Source: Paramarasmius palmivorus
Lineage: Eukaryota > Basidiomycota > Agaricomycetes > Agaricales > Marasmiaceae
NCBI GenBank assembly: GCA_037176845.1
Contig: JAYKXP010000072.1
Span: 237,039-301,038 of the forward strand
Direction of reading: 5' to 3'
Length of the DNA: 64,000 nucleotides
The translations under genes were made by a program, and so were the position numbers. Positions 1 to 11,675 of the stretch are shown one piece after another (position 1 is the stretch's first letter; each line of letters begins with the position of its first letter). The notes beneath the pieces are model-generated. The model was given only the letters and a program-made list of their open reading frames with translations, was not told the DNA's origin and ran no database searches.

Positions 1-993
1 AGAGAGTGGCATGAACGGACTAGCCTTTGGACGGCCTGTACGGGGCTGATGGGTGCGGCAGATGATGGTAGAGAACGAATAAACAGTTCTGCTAGATTGC
101 TCCATTGAACGGGGAGTGTGAAGATATCCACCGCTTCACGACTAAGATGCAACGCAAGGAGAGACGGCGCACGCATGATGTTGAGGAGTGGGTACTCCGT
201 GGACATCGACATCCAAGGTCTTCCATGTTCAAAGCTATTCGCCTCCAAGGATAGAGAGCTGAGAAGCGGTACATCATTGGGCTTGAGTTCCTGCAATGGA
301 AGCAAGAGCTCGCGCGAAATGGAAGAGAGGTAGAGGTTTTTCCATTGAGTAGAATATCGCGATAGGATCTTCACATACTCGAAGTATATGGTTCGTAGTT
401 CCTTTGCGACATGGATGGGTTTCTTGTCGTTGTATTGCGCGTGGCAGGAGATTGTGAGGGGTAAAGACCCAGCTCTCTTGAGCCAGAGTTGTAGACTTTC
501 TCTACGGAAGTGGCATAATGTCCGGAAGTCTTCGTCAATGGTGTATCCGAAGAGGGAAGGGAAAACGAAATGAATTGCTTGCCACAGCCGTGGTGTAGTG
601 ACCGCTATCTCTCGCCAGGACCCACAGATGGCAGTTAGCACCAGTGGCGCTTTACTGGCATCACAAACGGGGAGATAGTTCGTAGGAAGGCAATATAGGA
701 ATATTTCCGCGACGATATCCCTGGGTAGCCTGCGAGCTGGGGACAGCAAGGCACGATGATCATCGACAAAGCTCTGAAGTCTATCCCGCTCCGACTGCAG
801 CTGCTTTATCTTCTCGTCCAACAATCGAACTTGCTCTTCTGGTTCCGCTATAAGTTCTTTGATTTGCCTGAGCTCTGTTGTCGAGGGTGCGTAGTTGGTA
901 CGAAGGACGTGGTCGAATGGTGATGGAGATGGAGAAGCCTATCCACGTCATGAGTCCCTTCGCTCCTACACAATGATGTTCGCTACTCACCAT
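1..993 (-). CDS. F-box protein paralog 1 (3' end outside window)
   Basis: Partial gene. The first coding exon is only the ATG (993-991), followed by an intron at 990-939 (GTGAGT donor, ATAG acceptor) and a second exon from 938 that stays open to the window edge, about 313 visible residues. The protein starts MASPSPSPFDHV, then has a short coiled coil (EEQVRLLDEKIKQLQSERD) and an F-box-like segment (RRLPRDIVAEIFLYCLPT). A leucine-patterned repeat region follows. It is a clear paralog of the two downstream genes. F-box proteins of this type normally act as substrate adaptors of SCF ubiquitin ligases; that role is family knowledge, not shown here. The ATG-intron arrangement is shared by all three copies, which supports the start. 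The C-terminal half lies outside the window, so intactness cannot be judged. Confidence 0.75.
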
Positions 994-1294
994 AGGTATC
1001 AAGTTCTCAAAGCTCCAGGTTAGGCTTAATGTGGAAGCCTGTACTGGTCGTTCTCTTGAGCTGTCTCAAGTAGAAGCTCCGGGACCGGCGCAGGGCATTT
1101 GACAGGTCGCTACCGCCTACGACAGGAACGAGACTGTCAGTCAAGCATTCCAATCTTCCCAGTCATCTCCAAGTCTTGGAATGCGATCTCCATCAGGGCA
1201 TAAAGAGCTCGAGGTGATCATGGCCGCCAGAGGTAAAGATTGATCTATCTATCCGATGTTCATTTTCGTTGCAGAGTACAGTTGTAAGTGCTAC
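994..1294. other. Intergenic spacer between F-box paralogs 1 and 2
   Basis: About 300 bp between the start of paralog 1 and the stop of paralog 2. I see no coding frame with support, no tRNA and no clear TATA box. It should hold the promoter of paralog 1. Confidence 0.4.
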
Positions 1295-3070
1295 TTAGTA
1301 TACACCGTTGAACAATAAAGGTAGTCCAGCACTTGAAAGAGAATTATCCATCACTACAGGCCTCCGTCCTACATCCCACCCAGAATGCCATTCAGCATTT
1401 ATCCCACGTTCCTTCAACAAGTTACGCTTGTTCACGTGCACCTGTTCATCTGAGAACCTGAAGGAAGGGTCCATTGATTGGAAGCTAACATTCAACGACC
1501 TGATCGTAGTTCGTGCGAGTGCAAAAGCCACGACATCATCCAAATGATCAATTGTGCATTGATCTAAAGTGACGTTCTTCAAGAACGGGCACAACGCATT
1601 GTCGGAGAGAGCTTGGAAGAAGTTACTGCTGAAGAGTTGGTATGGGGGATCAATATCTATATCCACATCATCGAACATATCATCGAAATTGTGAGGTGGG
1701 TGTAAATTATCGGTCAGGATAAGGTCGGTTAAGGAGGACATGGACTGCAAACTCCCAATCAGTGCACTGGCGGATAACGGTATGTCGAGGTCGAGGGACG
1801 TGATACGACAGCCAGATGTCTGGATTAGACCGAGAAATGGTACTCGTTCTAACATTCCGTCTCTCCTCGAGAGTTTTAGGGCAAGGGTGGATAAGGCAGG
1901 GGTTGAAATAACATCAAATGCATTATGGAGTCTCTGCGTGACGTCTGCCGGCGACACGCCAATAACTCCAAGGTCAAGGCTGAGCGCTGAGCTCGGTAAG
2001 GTCCTGCCATATCTGCCTAGGCAAATTCGTAGTGACATGGCTATCCGGGCTATCCGGATCCGATATCAACATGGCTAAGTGGCATTTGCGTAAAAGGGGG
2101 CAAGATCGAGCAAGTCTTCCGATAAACTCTGTCTCCAGGAAAGAAGATGTAACCGGACAAATATTTAATTCCGTCAAACTGCTCCAGCGAACGGGCAGGG
2201 TAAATGGGTCTGACAATTCGCGACGAAGGTGAAATATTCGAAGGGAGGTTGCGCTCATGACACTGAGCAACGGATGCGCCTCGAACGGCTGTCGGGCCCC
2301 GAGCTCATAGTCATTCGCATCCAGGGACAGGGTGCGGAGTTGAGGTAAATCGCTTGCGTTCAGTGCGCGTAGGGGTGACAAGGATTCCAATGGTACGAAA
2401 GAAAGGTACAGAGCTCTCCATTGTGTTGCATATTTTGTGAAAACTTCCACATATTCGGTATAAAGTGCTCGTATTCGCTCCATGACAGACCTCGGTTTCC
2501 TGTCGTTGAACCGTGCGAAGCAAGAGATGGTAAGAGGTACAGACCCGGCTCTCTTGAGCCAAAGTTGTAGCCCTTCTTTGCGAAGACGGAACATCTGAAT
2601 GTGATCATCGATCGTGTACCCGACAAGGGCCGGAAAGACGAAATGGATTGCTCGCCAGAGCCGGGGTGTAGCGACTGCAACTTCTCGCCAGGACCGACAG
2701 ACGGTAGTCAGTACCAACGGTGCTTTGCTGACATCGCACACCGGAAGTTGATCTGTGGGAAGGCATTGCAAGAATATCTCCGCTACGATATCGCGGGGGA
2801 GCCTACGAGCTGGGGAAAGCAAGGCACGATGGTTGTCGATAAAGCTCTGTAGCCTGTCCCGCTCCACCTGCAACTGCGATATCTTCTCGTTTAAAAGCCG
2901 AAGCTTTTCTTCTGGTTCAAAGATGAGCTCTCTGATTGCGCTGAGCTCGTCGGGTGTAGGCACATAATTGGTATGAAGGGCATGGCCAAATGGCGATGAG
3001 AATGCGGTCTGCGTATTGATGGTGGAGTTTAGTTCTTCATTCTCTTTGCAGGATACTTGCTACGCACCAT
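1295..3070 (-). pseudogene. F-box protein paralog 2, one-base frameshift
   Basis: ATG-only first exon at 3070-3068, intron 3067-3009 (GTGCGT donor, CGCAG acceptor), second exon from 3008. The protein starts MTAFSSPFGHALHTNY and carries the coiled coil and the F-box (RRLPRDIVAEIFLQCLPT). It aligns along its length with intact paralog 3. The frame breaks at a CC doublet near 1978-1979 and hits a stop at 1976-1974. Reading on after removing one base restores alignment with paralog 3 (both have 27 residues from there to the FD.I.TPAL motif) down to the stop at 1295. So a single-base insertion separates a 344-residue N-terminal part from a homologous C-terminal part. It could be a recent pseudogene or a sequencing error. 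An upstream in-frame TAA nine codons before the ATG supports the start. Confidence 0.8.
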
Positions 3071-4502
3071 GAGTATGAACTCCCAGCACAGCTTGGCTTA
3101 TCTTTCCAAATTCAAAAGTTCAGAATTCCCGCTACCGCTAGGTAGTGGGTCTTATAGCTCGATTGGCCATCACTTTTTGCAGCCCGATCGACAATTTACT
3201 ATATAAGGAAATCCTTGACAAATCTCTTTCGCGTCATCAAACTTCCTCATGCTCCTCTTCTTCCGTCAGTTGTCCGTTCTCCTCCGTTCAACTTCAGGCA
3301 TTCGTAGTATGTATACCTCTAAATTCTCGACCAATTTTCCCCATTTTATAAGGAGTTTCGCTGTCGACCCGAAATTCAATTTGCAATTATGAGGTAATTA
3401 TGTTTATGTCATGCTGTGCAAGCTCAGATCTCAGGACGCGTCTGTGTCTCGACCAACAAATCGTTTCGCAACTCTCAGAAGACCTGCTGAGTACAGACAA
3501 CTTGAAGGGCCACATAATATATCCTCGATTCTCAGGACTTGTGGTCGCAAATGCACCAGAAGCTTCACACGTGCTCCCTCTCCCAGAAATGCGATGCGGG
3601 ATTCAGTTCTTAGTTGTAAAGCGAGAGTCAGACTGTGTAGAGTGTAACACAGCGTGCGTTTCCAAAATCCTTTCCCCTTCCTGCTCTGATATTGATATCC
3701 AGGTTGATGAAGATCTTGTGGTCCAATGACGATCCATGGCCACAAGGGATTTCGAACGTCACCGCGTCACCATCCCCATCGTCCAGCTTCTATCCTTTGT
3801 GATGTCGCGAGTCTCCTTTGGAGTCCCACTACACGATTGCATGATGAATGAGGCTCCGGTTTCGGCTAGGCTTTCCAGACAGTTAGTCTGGACGCCCATG
3901 GTCATCATAGGTGGCCGATGGCAGAATACGGGTTCTCTCTGCCTGGATTCCAAAGTATCTGGCTCATTGTTCCCCTGCAGGTCGACTGCTTGCTGATGAA
4001 ACCACCGCGCAATATCGTGCATCGGCGTGGATGAACATCAATTTGGTCAAAATCAATAATTCACCTGTCATCCTCTTTTCACGGCCTTGGGCATCGTCTT
4101 GTTACACAATTCACCTCCGCTTCTTTGCTGCAATGTTGGCGTTCGTGTCGTTTCTCGGAATGAGCCCGTTGCTCCACATTACAAAGCGTCAATGAAACCA
4201 CATAGCGCAACAGAAAATCCCGATCTCCCACAAATACAGTGATTTCACGGCAAGGAGCACGCTCGGAGGTCCCACGTCGGACGTACTTTGTTGGCCAAGA
4301 TTGTACAGATGACATCCGGTCGTGCGCTTGTCCTCTTTCCATCCAGTCGGAGAGGTGGAGAGCTCAAGATCCCTATCATGTTGACAATCTCCATTCGTTG
4401 ATTAATATTCTCTAGGCTCGTCGTGGGTCGGACCCAGTCTTCTACGCGTGTTTTGCTCGTACTTGCGGTCTCAGATATCCGTCTATTCATTCAACAGCGG
4501 GA
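3071..4502. other. Gene-free stretch
   Basis: About 1.4 kb with only short overlapping frames on both strands, none with homology I recognise, a signal peptide or a consistent intron pattern. A TATATAAGG string near 3190 is not followed by a convincing gene. It includes the promoter side of F-box paralog 2. Confidence 0.4.
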
Positions 4503-4509
4503 TATAAGG
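4503..4509 (+). promoter_or_regulatory. TATA-like element of the small secreted protein gene
   Basis: The string TATAAGG lies 116 nt before the ATG at 4625 and is followed by pyrimidine-rich sequence typical of fungal 5' leaders. Assigned by position and sequence only. Confidence 0.35.
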
Positions 4510-4624
4510 CCCCTGTCACTTTTGGGGACATTTCACCATCCTCTTCTCTCTTCAGTTTAGGTATAGTTTCCCTCACTGCTTCTACTCTTACTCACGACAC
4601 TGAGAATCCAATCAGACCTCCATA

Positions 4625-5131
4625 ATGCGCTTCTCTGCTGTTTTCGTCGCTCTTGTCACTGCTGGCTTCACTGTTGCTCAAGAAGCTGTTCGCTTTGGCA
4701 CAGTCGATGTAGTTGGCAACGCTCAAATCACCCCCGGCCAGGCATGCATCATCATATTCTCGAGTAAATAGACAATGGCTAACACGATGCATACAGAACT
4801 TTGATATACACTATGATGCTTCCAAGGCTCGCAACCATCCCTTGTTCGTCGATTTCTTTGTGCAGGGCAAATTCGCCAACGGAAACCCGACCCCTCGCTT
4901 ACTTCTTTCCCGTAACGAGTTTGGTGCCGACACTGTAACTCTTGACAAGACCGCTACTGTTAGTCTTATAGTATGTGGTTGTAGTTTTAGACTAACTCTT
5001 CTTGTTTCTAGTTGCCTCCTGTTGACACCCTTGGCGAAACCAATAGCTGGTTGCTTTGGGCCGATGTTACATTTCCTCAGGATGGGTTTGTCATGGTCGG
5101 AGGAACTAGCGCGCCATTCACCGTTGCTTGA
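4625..5131 (+). CDS. Small secreted protein, uncharacterised basidiomycete type
   Basis: Three exons: 4625-4741, 4797-4958, 5012-5131, all joining in phase 0, 132 residues. The N-terminus is a clean signal peptide (MRFSAVFVALVTAGFTVAQ) and the rest is a soluble all-beta-looking domain with a GQ.F.I.YD motif and a TPRLLLSRN motif, ending GGTSAPFTVA. There is no C-terminal anchor, so secretion to the medium or wall is likely. Intron 1 uses a GC-AG pair (donor CAG/GCATGC) and is needed to keep the frame. An alternative GTATGT donor 12 nt downstream for intron 2 is also in frame but would leave a 41-nt intron. I recognise the general look of a mushroom-specific secreted family but no function. 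The gene sits between two F-box paralogs. Confidence 0.7.
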
Positions 5132-5814
5132 AGAGTTTTTTTGTGAACGTAGCTAATGCAATAATTATAATAATCACGATAATCTGGGATGTGCTAAGGA
5201 GTGGGAGATGTTCATTAGATGCCAATAACCGATTTGGCTTTAAGTCCCAGCAAAAACCAATTGGGTAGGAGCAACTTGGCAGGAAATTGCAGGCAGTGGT
5301 AGATGAGTATTGTGGTTACACAGCTAGTGCAATGACCAATTACTTATGGAGTCAGTGCGCAAACTGAGACTGCCCTAAGCCTGGGACATTGGCAGTGGAT
5401 TTAACAACACTGATCTCTTCTCAAAGTTAGAGTCTATTCATACAGCGCCAGAAGCCTCAAAATTCACGGTAGCGGGAACTGCCGCTCGCCGGCCCTACCG
5501 ACGCTTATAAGGTAAGTATATCGTGGGAGTACGATTTGCTGAGACAACTCCTCCATATTCTGTGTATTCTGTCACTGACCGGTTGTCTGAAAACGAGAGC
5601 TGTCAGCTACGGTTCATTTTCGTGACCGGCACATACAGTGCACGGTAAAGTTCATGTCCTAATCTTCTCTGTCTCGGCATTCTTAAAATTCGCTGTACAT
5701 GTAGAGCTCCGAGTCCTAGTGTGGGCAGAGGTGAAGGTCAAAGGTTAATATATTTATCCGATGAGACTCGGAGGAACCGTCCATAATAAGCTTCACCCAT
5801 GTACAGATACTCAA
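5132..5814. other. Gene-free stretch
   Basis: About 680 bp between convergent 3' ends of the secreted protein gene and F-box paralog 3. Only short unconvincing frames; no repeat or RNA gene seen. Confidence 0.4.
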
Positions 5815-7574
5815 CTAATACATAAAACTGATCAACTGAGGCATTCCAGCATCGAAAACTGCATTGTAAGTAAAATCAAACGTTGATTCGGAGACAGAAC
5901 GCCAAACAACATCAATTCCTCGTTGCCTCAACAACTCGCCCTTGTGCCGCTCCTCATCCGACAGTGTATACTGAACCATGAAAGCGGTTGATGCTTTGAA
6001 TGTGACATTCAACGATTTAATTGTTGATCGCGCTCGTACAAAAGCTACGATGTCGTCCATGCAGTCCGCCGTGCAGTGTTCTAAGTTGACCTCCTCCAAA
6101 AGTGGGCATAGCACATCTTCTGCCAGAGCTCGAAATAAGTTGCTAGTAAGAGCCGGGTATGGTGGGGGATGTATGACTACGCCTTCAATAACATACGAAG
6201 ACGATTGAAAGATGTCAACCAGGTGGAAGACAGCCAGAGAAGGTATGCAACGCAAGGTCTCAACCAACGCTTTCTCGGATAACTGCGTTTCAAGCTCGAG
6301 AGATATGATATGGCAGTTTGACACCTCGAATAGAGTGAGAAAGGGTGCTCTCTCTATTTCGAGGGGCATTATTGATGTGCGGAAAGTGAAGTGTGATAAT
6401 GCGGGGGTAGCAATAGGATCGAAGACTCTCTCGAGGATCTGAAAGGCCTGCGAGTGTTCTTCCGGCATATCATTGATTTCGAAATGAATGCTAAAATCAG
6501 ACAAATATTTCCATGTCTGTCTAGGCGATTGTATGCTGACAAGGTTTTCAGGAGGTGTTATTGCCAGGTTTAAAGCACATTTGCGCAGCGAGTGACATGT
6601 TTGAGACAGCTTTTGGACAAATTCTGCCGGGCTGACGTCGTATGACAAGTGGAGGGGGAGTGTGATGGACAACTCCGTCAGCTCGCCCCAACGGGCAGGG
6701 AACGCGGCTATGTCAACGTATTCACTCTGCAGGTACAATGCGCGAAGAGATGCTACACGTGCAATGTCGGAGAGTGGATGTCCTTCAGTTGTCGACATCC
6801 AAGGTCTCCAGAAGTCGAAGGTGTTCCTCTCCAGGTAGAGAGTACGGAGAAGAGGTATATCGCTGGGCTTCAGCTTTAGGAATAGAAGCAACAGCTGGCG
6901 CGGGATAAAAGAAAGGCAGAGGGTTTTCCATTGCACAGAATATCGCAAAAGAATCTCGAGACTCTCGGAGTACGTGTTTTGCAGCCCTTCTCTAATCTCC
7001 ATAGGCTTGTCAGAGCTACTCGGCATGTAACAAGAGATGGTGAGCGGAACGGATTTGGCTCTCTCGAGCCAGAGCTGCAGCCCTTCGTTATGGAGGCGTG
7101 TTTGTTTCCGAAAATCATCATGAATGATGTATCCGGTAAGGATAGGAATAATAAAATGGATAGCTCTCCATAGCCGGGGTGTAGTAACAGCGATTTCCCG
7201 CCAGAACCGACAGATGGTAGTCAACACCAACGGCGCCTTGCGGCCATCGCATGAAGGAAGTCTATCTGTTGGAAGGCAATGCAAGAATATCTCTGCCAGG
7301 ATATCGCGGGGAAGTCTGCGTGCTGGAGACAGCAAGGCGCGGTGGTTATCGATGAAGCTCTGGAGTCCGTCTCGTTCGGCCTGTAACTGCGATATCTTTT
7401 CGTTCAGAAGTTGAATCTTTTCTTCTGGTGCCGAAACGAGGTCTTCGATTTCTCTGAGCTCCTCTTGGGAAGGTGCGTAATTGGTGTGGAATGCATGTTC
7501 GAATCGTGAATTCTGCCGAAAAAGATCAGTTCATCCGTCGCTTTGGAATTGCAATCATTTTTGCCACGCACCAT
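5815..7574 (-). CDS. F-box protein paralog 3, intact
   Basis: ATG-only first exon 7574-7572, intron 7571-7513 (GTGCGT donor, GGCAG acceptor), second exon 7512-5815; 566 residues. Exon 2 is an exact multiple of three. The protein starts MNSRFEHAFHTNYAPS, has a coiled coil around residues 25-50, an F-box from about residue 62 (RRLPRDILAEIFLHCLPT), then irregular leucine-rich repeats to the C-terminus. An in-frame TAA ten codons before the ATG argues against a longer first exon. The expected role is substrate recognition in an SCF ubiquitin ligase, from family knowledge. It is the intact reference for the two copies to its left, and all lie in the same orientation, as expected from tandem duplication. 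Confidence 0.8.
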
Positions 7575-7834
7575 GATTTCTCGAGCACTCCCAGGAGATT
7601 GTTAGATGTGCGGTGGTGACTGTGAAAGGAGTCGGAGGAACAAAGCTCCCACTCGACCACACATGACGATACTGTCACGATTCATTCTCTCTTGGTCTAT
7701 ACATACCGCCTCGCTCTACCGCTTCGCTTTACAGCTAACATCCGGCTCTTACCTTGACAGAAAATTTGTCTCCTCTCGTATCTGCTTTTCAGCTTTGTGA
7801 GTGACTGAATAGTCTCATTTAATGCTTTGGTCGA

Positions 7835-8460
7835 CTTACGATGCATGTAGAGCCCAAATATCCCTGACGAACAAATGGAAGCAAGGTGCAGGTGACAGGA
7901 AGAACAACACTCGTGAAACTGAAATCTTGTGACGGTCGCTGGTCGTGAGTAACCGCTGTTAGGTATCATCTACGAGGTGAGAGTTTGGTATATTGTGGTG
8001 AATACGAATGCTTATGCCTTCAGGTTCCTGGTCACCTCGAACCTCGAATACCTTCCGTACTTGTGACTTGTCACAGAAAATGCGCAAGACCTTCTATGCT
8101 CAATCAGCGTTTCGAAGACTTCGTCGACAGCTGGTGACCCCCGATTCCGACTCAAAGTGTATGAGCTAGCCGAATTCATTGCTCATTGTGAGTATTTTTC
8201 GTTGACTAGTGCGGTAGCTATCCTGATCCCTGAAATTCATAGTGAGAAATATTGTACGCTCGTCGAAGAGCAAGGCAGCCTTGCCAAGACTGTCCGGTTG
8301 AGAAGATCTTGTTGGGATTGGGGACTGTGGCTCCGGTGGTCAGAAACCGTCGATTCAGGCATGAAAGACATCTTGGGTTGTAACAGAAGCAAGATTAGAC
8401 CGGTTCGTACTCACCTCTCACCTCTCGGTTACCAGTTCTGCTATGAAATCTAATATCTAA
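7835..8460 (+). pseudogene. Decayed F-box gene remnant, copy A
   Basis: This stretch aligns at DNA level with the better preserved remnant at 14709-15430, most clearly at about 8021-8150 against 14936-15060 where the F-box core lies. In copy A the core is interrupted (a TGA falls where LLRLSW should be) and no frame stays open through it. Around 8157-8450 short frames remain but match nothing. I infer the same ancestral F-box gene as in copy B, more degraded. The call depends on the alignment to copy B. Confidence 0.4.
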
Positions 8461-9260
8461 CCAGTTCATTAGGCCGAGTTGTCGAAGATACGCTAAATCT
8501 ATTCATCCCAACGCCATCCAATACAAATCTCTATCAACGTTCATCGAAAATTCATCGTGGAAACTACCTTCCAGTGTACACCTTCCCTCGTTCCCGGAAT
8601 TACCATCACTGACTCGCCTTGCGGGGCTTGGAGGTGTCCAATCCCTCTGTTTTGAGCCCATGCAATGAGAGGTCATTCTGGCCGCCTGCCTTCGCCCTTT
8701 TCTAATCATGTTCCAGCTAATCGTCCCATTCGTCGATCTCGCTGTCACTATCCAGTGCCTCTACACGCGTCAGAAATCACTCAAGTAGTTCCCGAATCTC
8801 AATTCTTCGTATAGCCATTCAGGCTTGGGGTGGTCGGTCACGACTTGTAGTCGTTGTAGGCGGCTGACAAGGAATACAAAGAAGCTCTGAGGAAAGCGAC
8901 AAGGTGCTTCCAGTTGCTAGGAATGAAATGAGAAAGCTCATGGCTGCGGTGTTCTCATGAACGACAAGAGGATTCTCGGGACCAAGGCAAGGTTTATCAT
9001 GGTACAGGAACTGCTACTCGTTGTTGATCAAGAAAATAGAGATTAAATTTTCATACTTCGAATAAAGGCTACCTCGATCGCAAATGATATTTATGTCAAA
9101 CAGAAGCATCCATAGACCGTTCTGACGAGGAAAAGAACAGATACACAATTGACCTGGCATAAAAATGGAGCACCTAGGCAGACTGATCATATAAAGAGTC
9201 CGGAATGCAGCACGAGACTGACGGTGCATGCATTCCTGCCACCAGTGCAGCTTGTTCATC
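8461..9260. other. Spacer between F-box remnant and HET-like gene
   Basis: About 800 bp with only short frames. Part corresponds to 15430-15730 in the second duplicate. No supported gene. Confidence 0.35.
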
Positions 9261-11675
9261 TTATACCAAATCCTCCGCCGCCGTCATCGCGACTTCTACG
9301 GCATCTCCTATGTCGACTCCAGCGGCTATTTTCTCCCATGTAGAAGCCTTGACAGGCTTGGTAAACTCGCCCCGACCAACTCGAACGGACCCAGTCTTAT
9401 CAGTCACGGCAAGCGTGAATGGCGGAAGATTCACAAGACCAACCTTGATGAAGAGATACGTAAATCATAAGGTAAGGGTCTGTCATGAGCGAAAAAACCA
9501 ACCTTTTTAGCCACATCATGCGCATTCTCAGAACGATTCAACAGCATGTAGGTCACCCCACTTCCATGAATCCCCAAGACTACCATCGAATTGGGCGTTT
9601 CTGACACCACAACTCGAACTTTGATCCCGGTACGCATATCAACCAGATGACCTTGCATGTATTGATGTGCAGGAACATCCCAGTTGGGCGCCAGTTGTCT
9701 TTCTCCCCATTCGACGAAGCGATCCCAGCTGTGGTCGAGCTGCTTGATGATTTTCTCCGGTTCCATTCCCCACGGTAAGTCGCCTTTGCTCCCATCATTC
9801 CTCTTTCTGTCACTGAGAAAGACCCACCCACTACGTTCAAGATACATAGTGCCGATGATTAGGCGAACACCGTTGAAAACAATGGAAGATAACCAAATCA
9901 TTAGGAAACCTCCAAGGATGAGACTTGGGTTGGTGACGGAACCGATTAACATGGCAAACCCGCAAATCCAGGAGAGGATTAATAACAAGACGGAAACTAT
10001 CTTCGTTCTCTTGAGATGTGGATTGCGGTACAAGGCCATCGAATCTCTTTTGAGAGCAGGATGAAGCCCAATAGTCTGTGCCCCCACAATATTCAACGGT
10101 GCGATTGGCTTCCCTTTATTCATCCCGCTAACAGTAAAGGCACTTGCTAGGGGTTCAAGACGTTCATTTCCTGCCTTGGGCTCGATCGGTGGTCCTAACC
10201 ATCCATTCCCAGCCTCTGGTTTATCCGGAAGACAGCACACGGCAGCAAGGGCAGCCTGGTTATAAAACCCTTGGTTAAGTTCCAACAACCAAGCGAGATC
10301 AGCCCAACCATCTTTGCCCTTGAGATGCTGCAGTTTGGCTCGACGCGGTAGGAGTCCGTTCAAGCCTTTTCCGATATAATCATGATGGTTATAGCCCGAT
10401 TCCCGATCCCGTCTGATGGCTTCGACGATGAGAGAATGGATAGCCATTTGCCACGTGTCACTCCCGCTGTTGTTGCTCTGTCGGAGAATGGAATGAAGGT
10501 GCCACTTGCCAACCATCGCAGCATCATACATCATTCTTTCGCGGAATGATCTCCCAGTTTCTGGGTAAAGGTAACTTTGAGGTCTGGTTCCTGGAACCAG
10601 CCGTCTAGTCATACGTTGGATCTTGTTGGCATGGAGAATTTCTCCCAGAGTGAAAAGACGGTTGGCCCATCTGCAAGCCAGTTTGGCATGGTCGCAGTCG
10701 ACATCGTCGCAGAAAGCCACCACTGTATCTGCTCCTCTGAAGATGTCTGCAAGGCGTCCGAGCTCCTCGCTCCGCTCCTCCGCCACTTCTTTCCTCTCGT
10801 CTTCGTCGCCTTTTTCTTCGCCAGCTACGGGCTTTCTCTCACGAGAGAGGCAGAACTCGTCTACCCACAGTGTCAGAAACGCGATTTCGATGACGGAAAA
10901 TGCTGCACTTACCAAGCCATAAAAACTCCTCTCGATCCAGGTCAACCTTCTGGTTCCGGCGAATGGCTGAACAGTATTCTTTGAGGAATTCCTTTGCTAT
11001 TCGCCTTCGGTCCCCCAATGAAAACTTCGGCTTTCCACCGGGCGGATCACGAAGCGACTGCGTTGGTTCAGCTTCCTTGAACAGCGTGTAGGCCGCTTCC
11101 ATGTCGTAGCTAAGCGCCGTATATCCTGTACCACGATGTTCCTCTGTCCATTCGACCTGGTCATGGCTTTCGTACTGACCCTCGCGAATGACAACCTGAA
11201 GCATCCATCGTGGTTCATAGTTTGTTTTCTCGTAGACATCGTTACCTCTGCCGTCCAGGTCGTTGCCAACAGGCTTCAGCGTCGCCACTGGGGGACTGAG
11301 GTTGGTAGAGTTTGACTCCATCAACGGGACATCCTCTCCAGGCGGATTTCGAAGAACAGCGTCGGGAATGTTGACGACTTCGTCCTGCCAGCTTGATTTG
11401 GCAAGATTGTAGGCAATATTTTTAACAGCCTTCCCCAACGAAAGCACGAGCAGTGGTGCAAAAATAATGTTGCATAGGACTCGAATGACGTTCGCGAAAA
11501 CGTGGTACTCATCCTCTCGGTAACTGTGGAACCAGCCACACCCTTTCACGCCAGGGTCCTCGACGAAAAGTCGAGCAATAGCTGAGCGTTCGGGTATGTG
11601 AAAAGTAGAGCGGAGCTCCGGTAGCTCGCGTATGTCGATTGAGGTGTCAGTAGGTGGAGGAGTTGTTTTTTGCAT
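9261..11675 (-). CDS. HET-like domain membrane protein, copy A
   Basis: Three exons: 11675-10913, 10860-9503, 9443-9261; introns of 52 and 59 nt; 767 residues, with frame closing at each junction. The start is the first Met shared with the copy at 18146; the open frame also extends upstream to 11822. Order of features: a hydrophobic segment near residues 75-95 (RVLCNIIFAPLLVLSL), a HET-like core (GTGYTALSYD, then EEFLWLDEFCLSRE formed across intron 1, then LGRLADIFRGADTVVAFC), a charged insertion, and two hydrophobic segments in the second half (VLLLILSWICGFAML and LGGFLMIWLSSIVFNGV). HET domains take part in nonself recognition in fungi. The SY and W.DEFC pattern matches that family loosely, so I call it HET-like. 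It faces the decayed F-box gene. Confidence 0.65.

Noticed and set aside
3400..4342. Frames of 80-110 codons on both strands
   Set aside because: They overlap one another and lack signal peptides, splice support or recognisable motifs.
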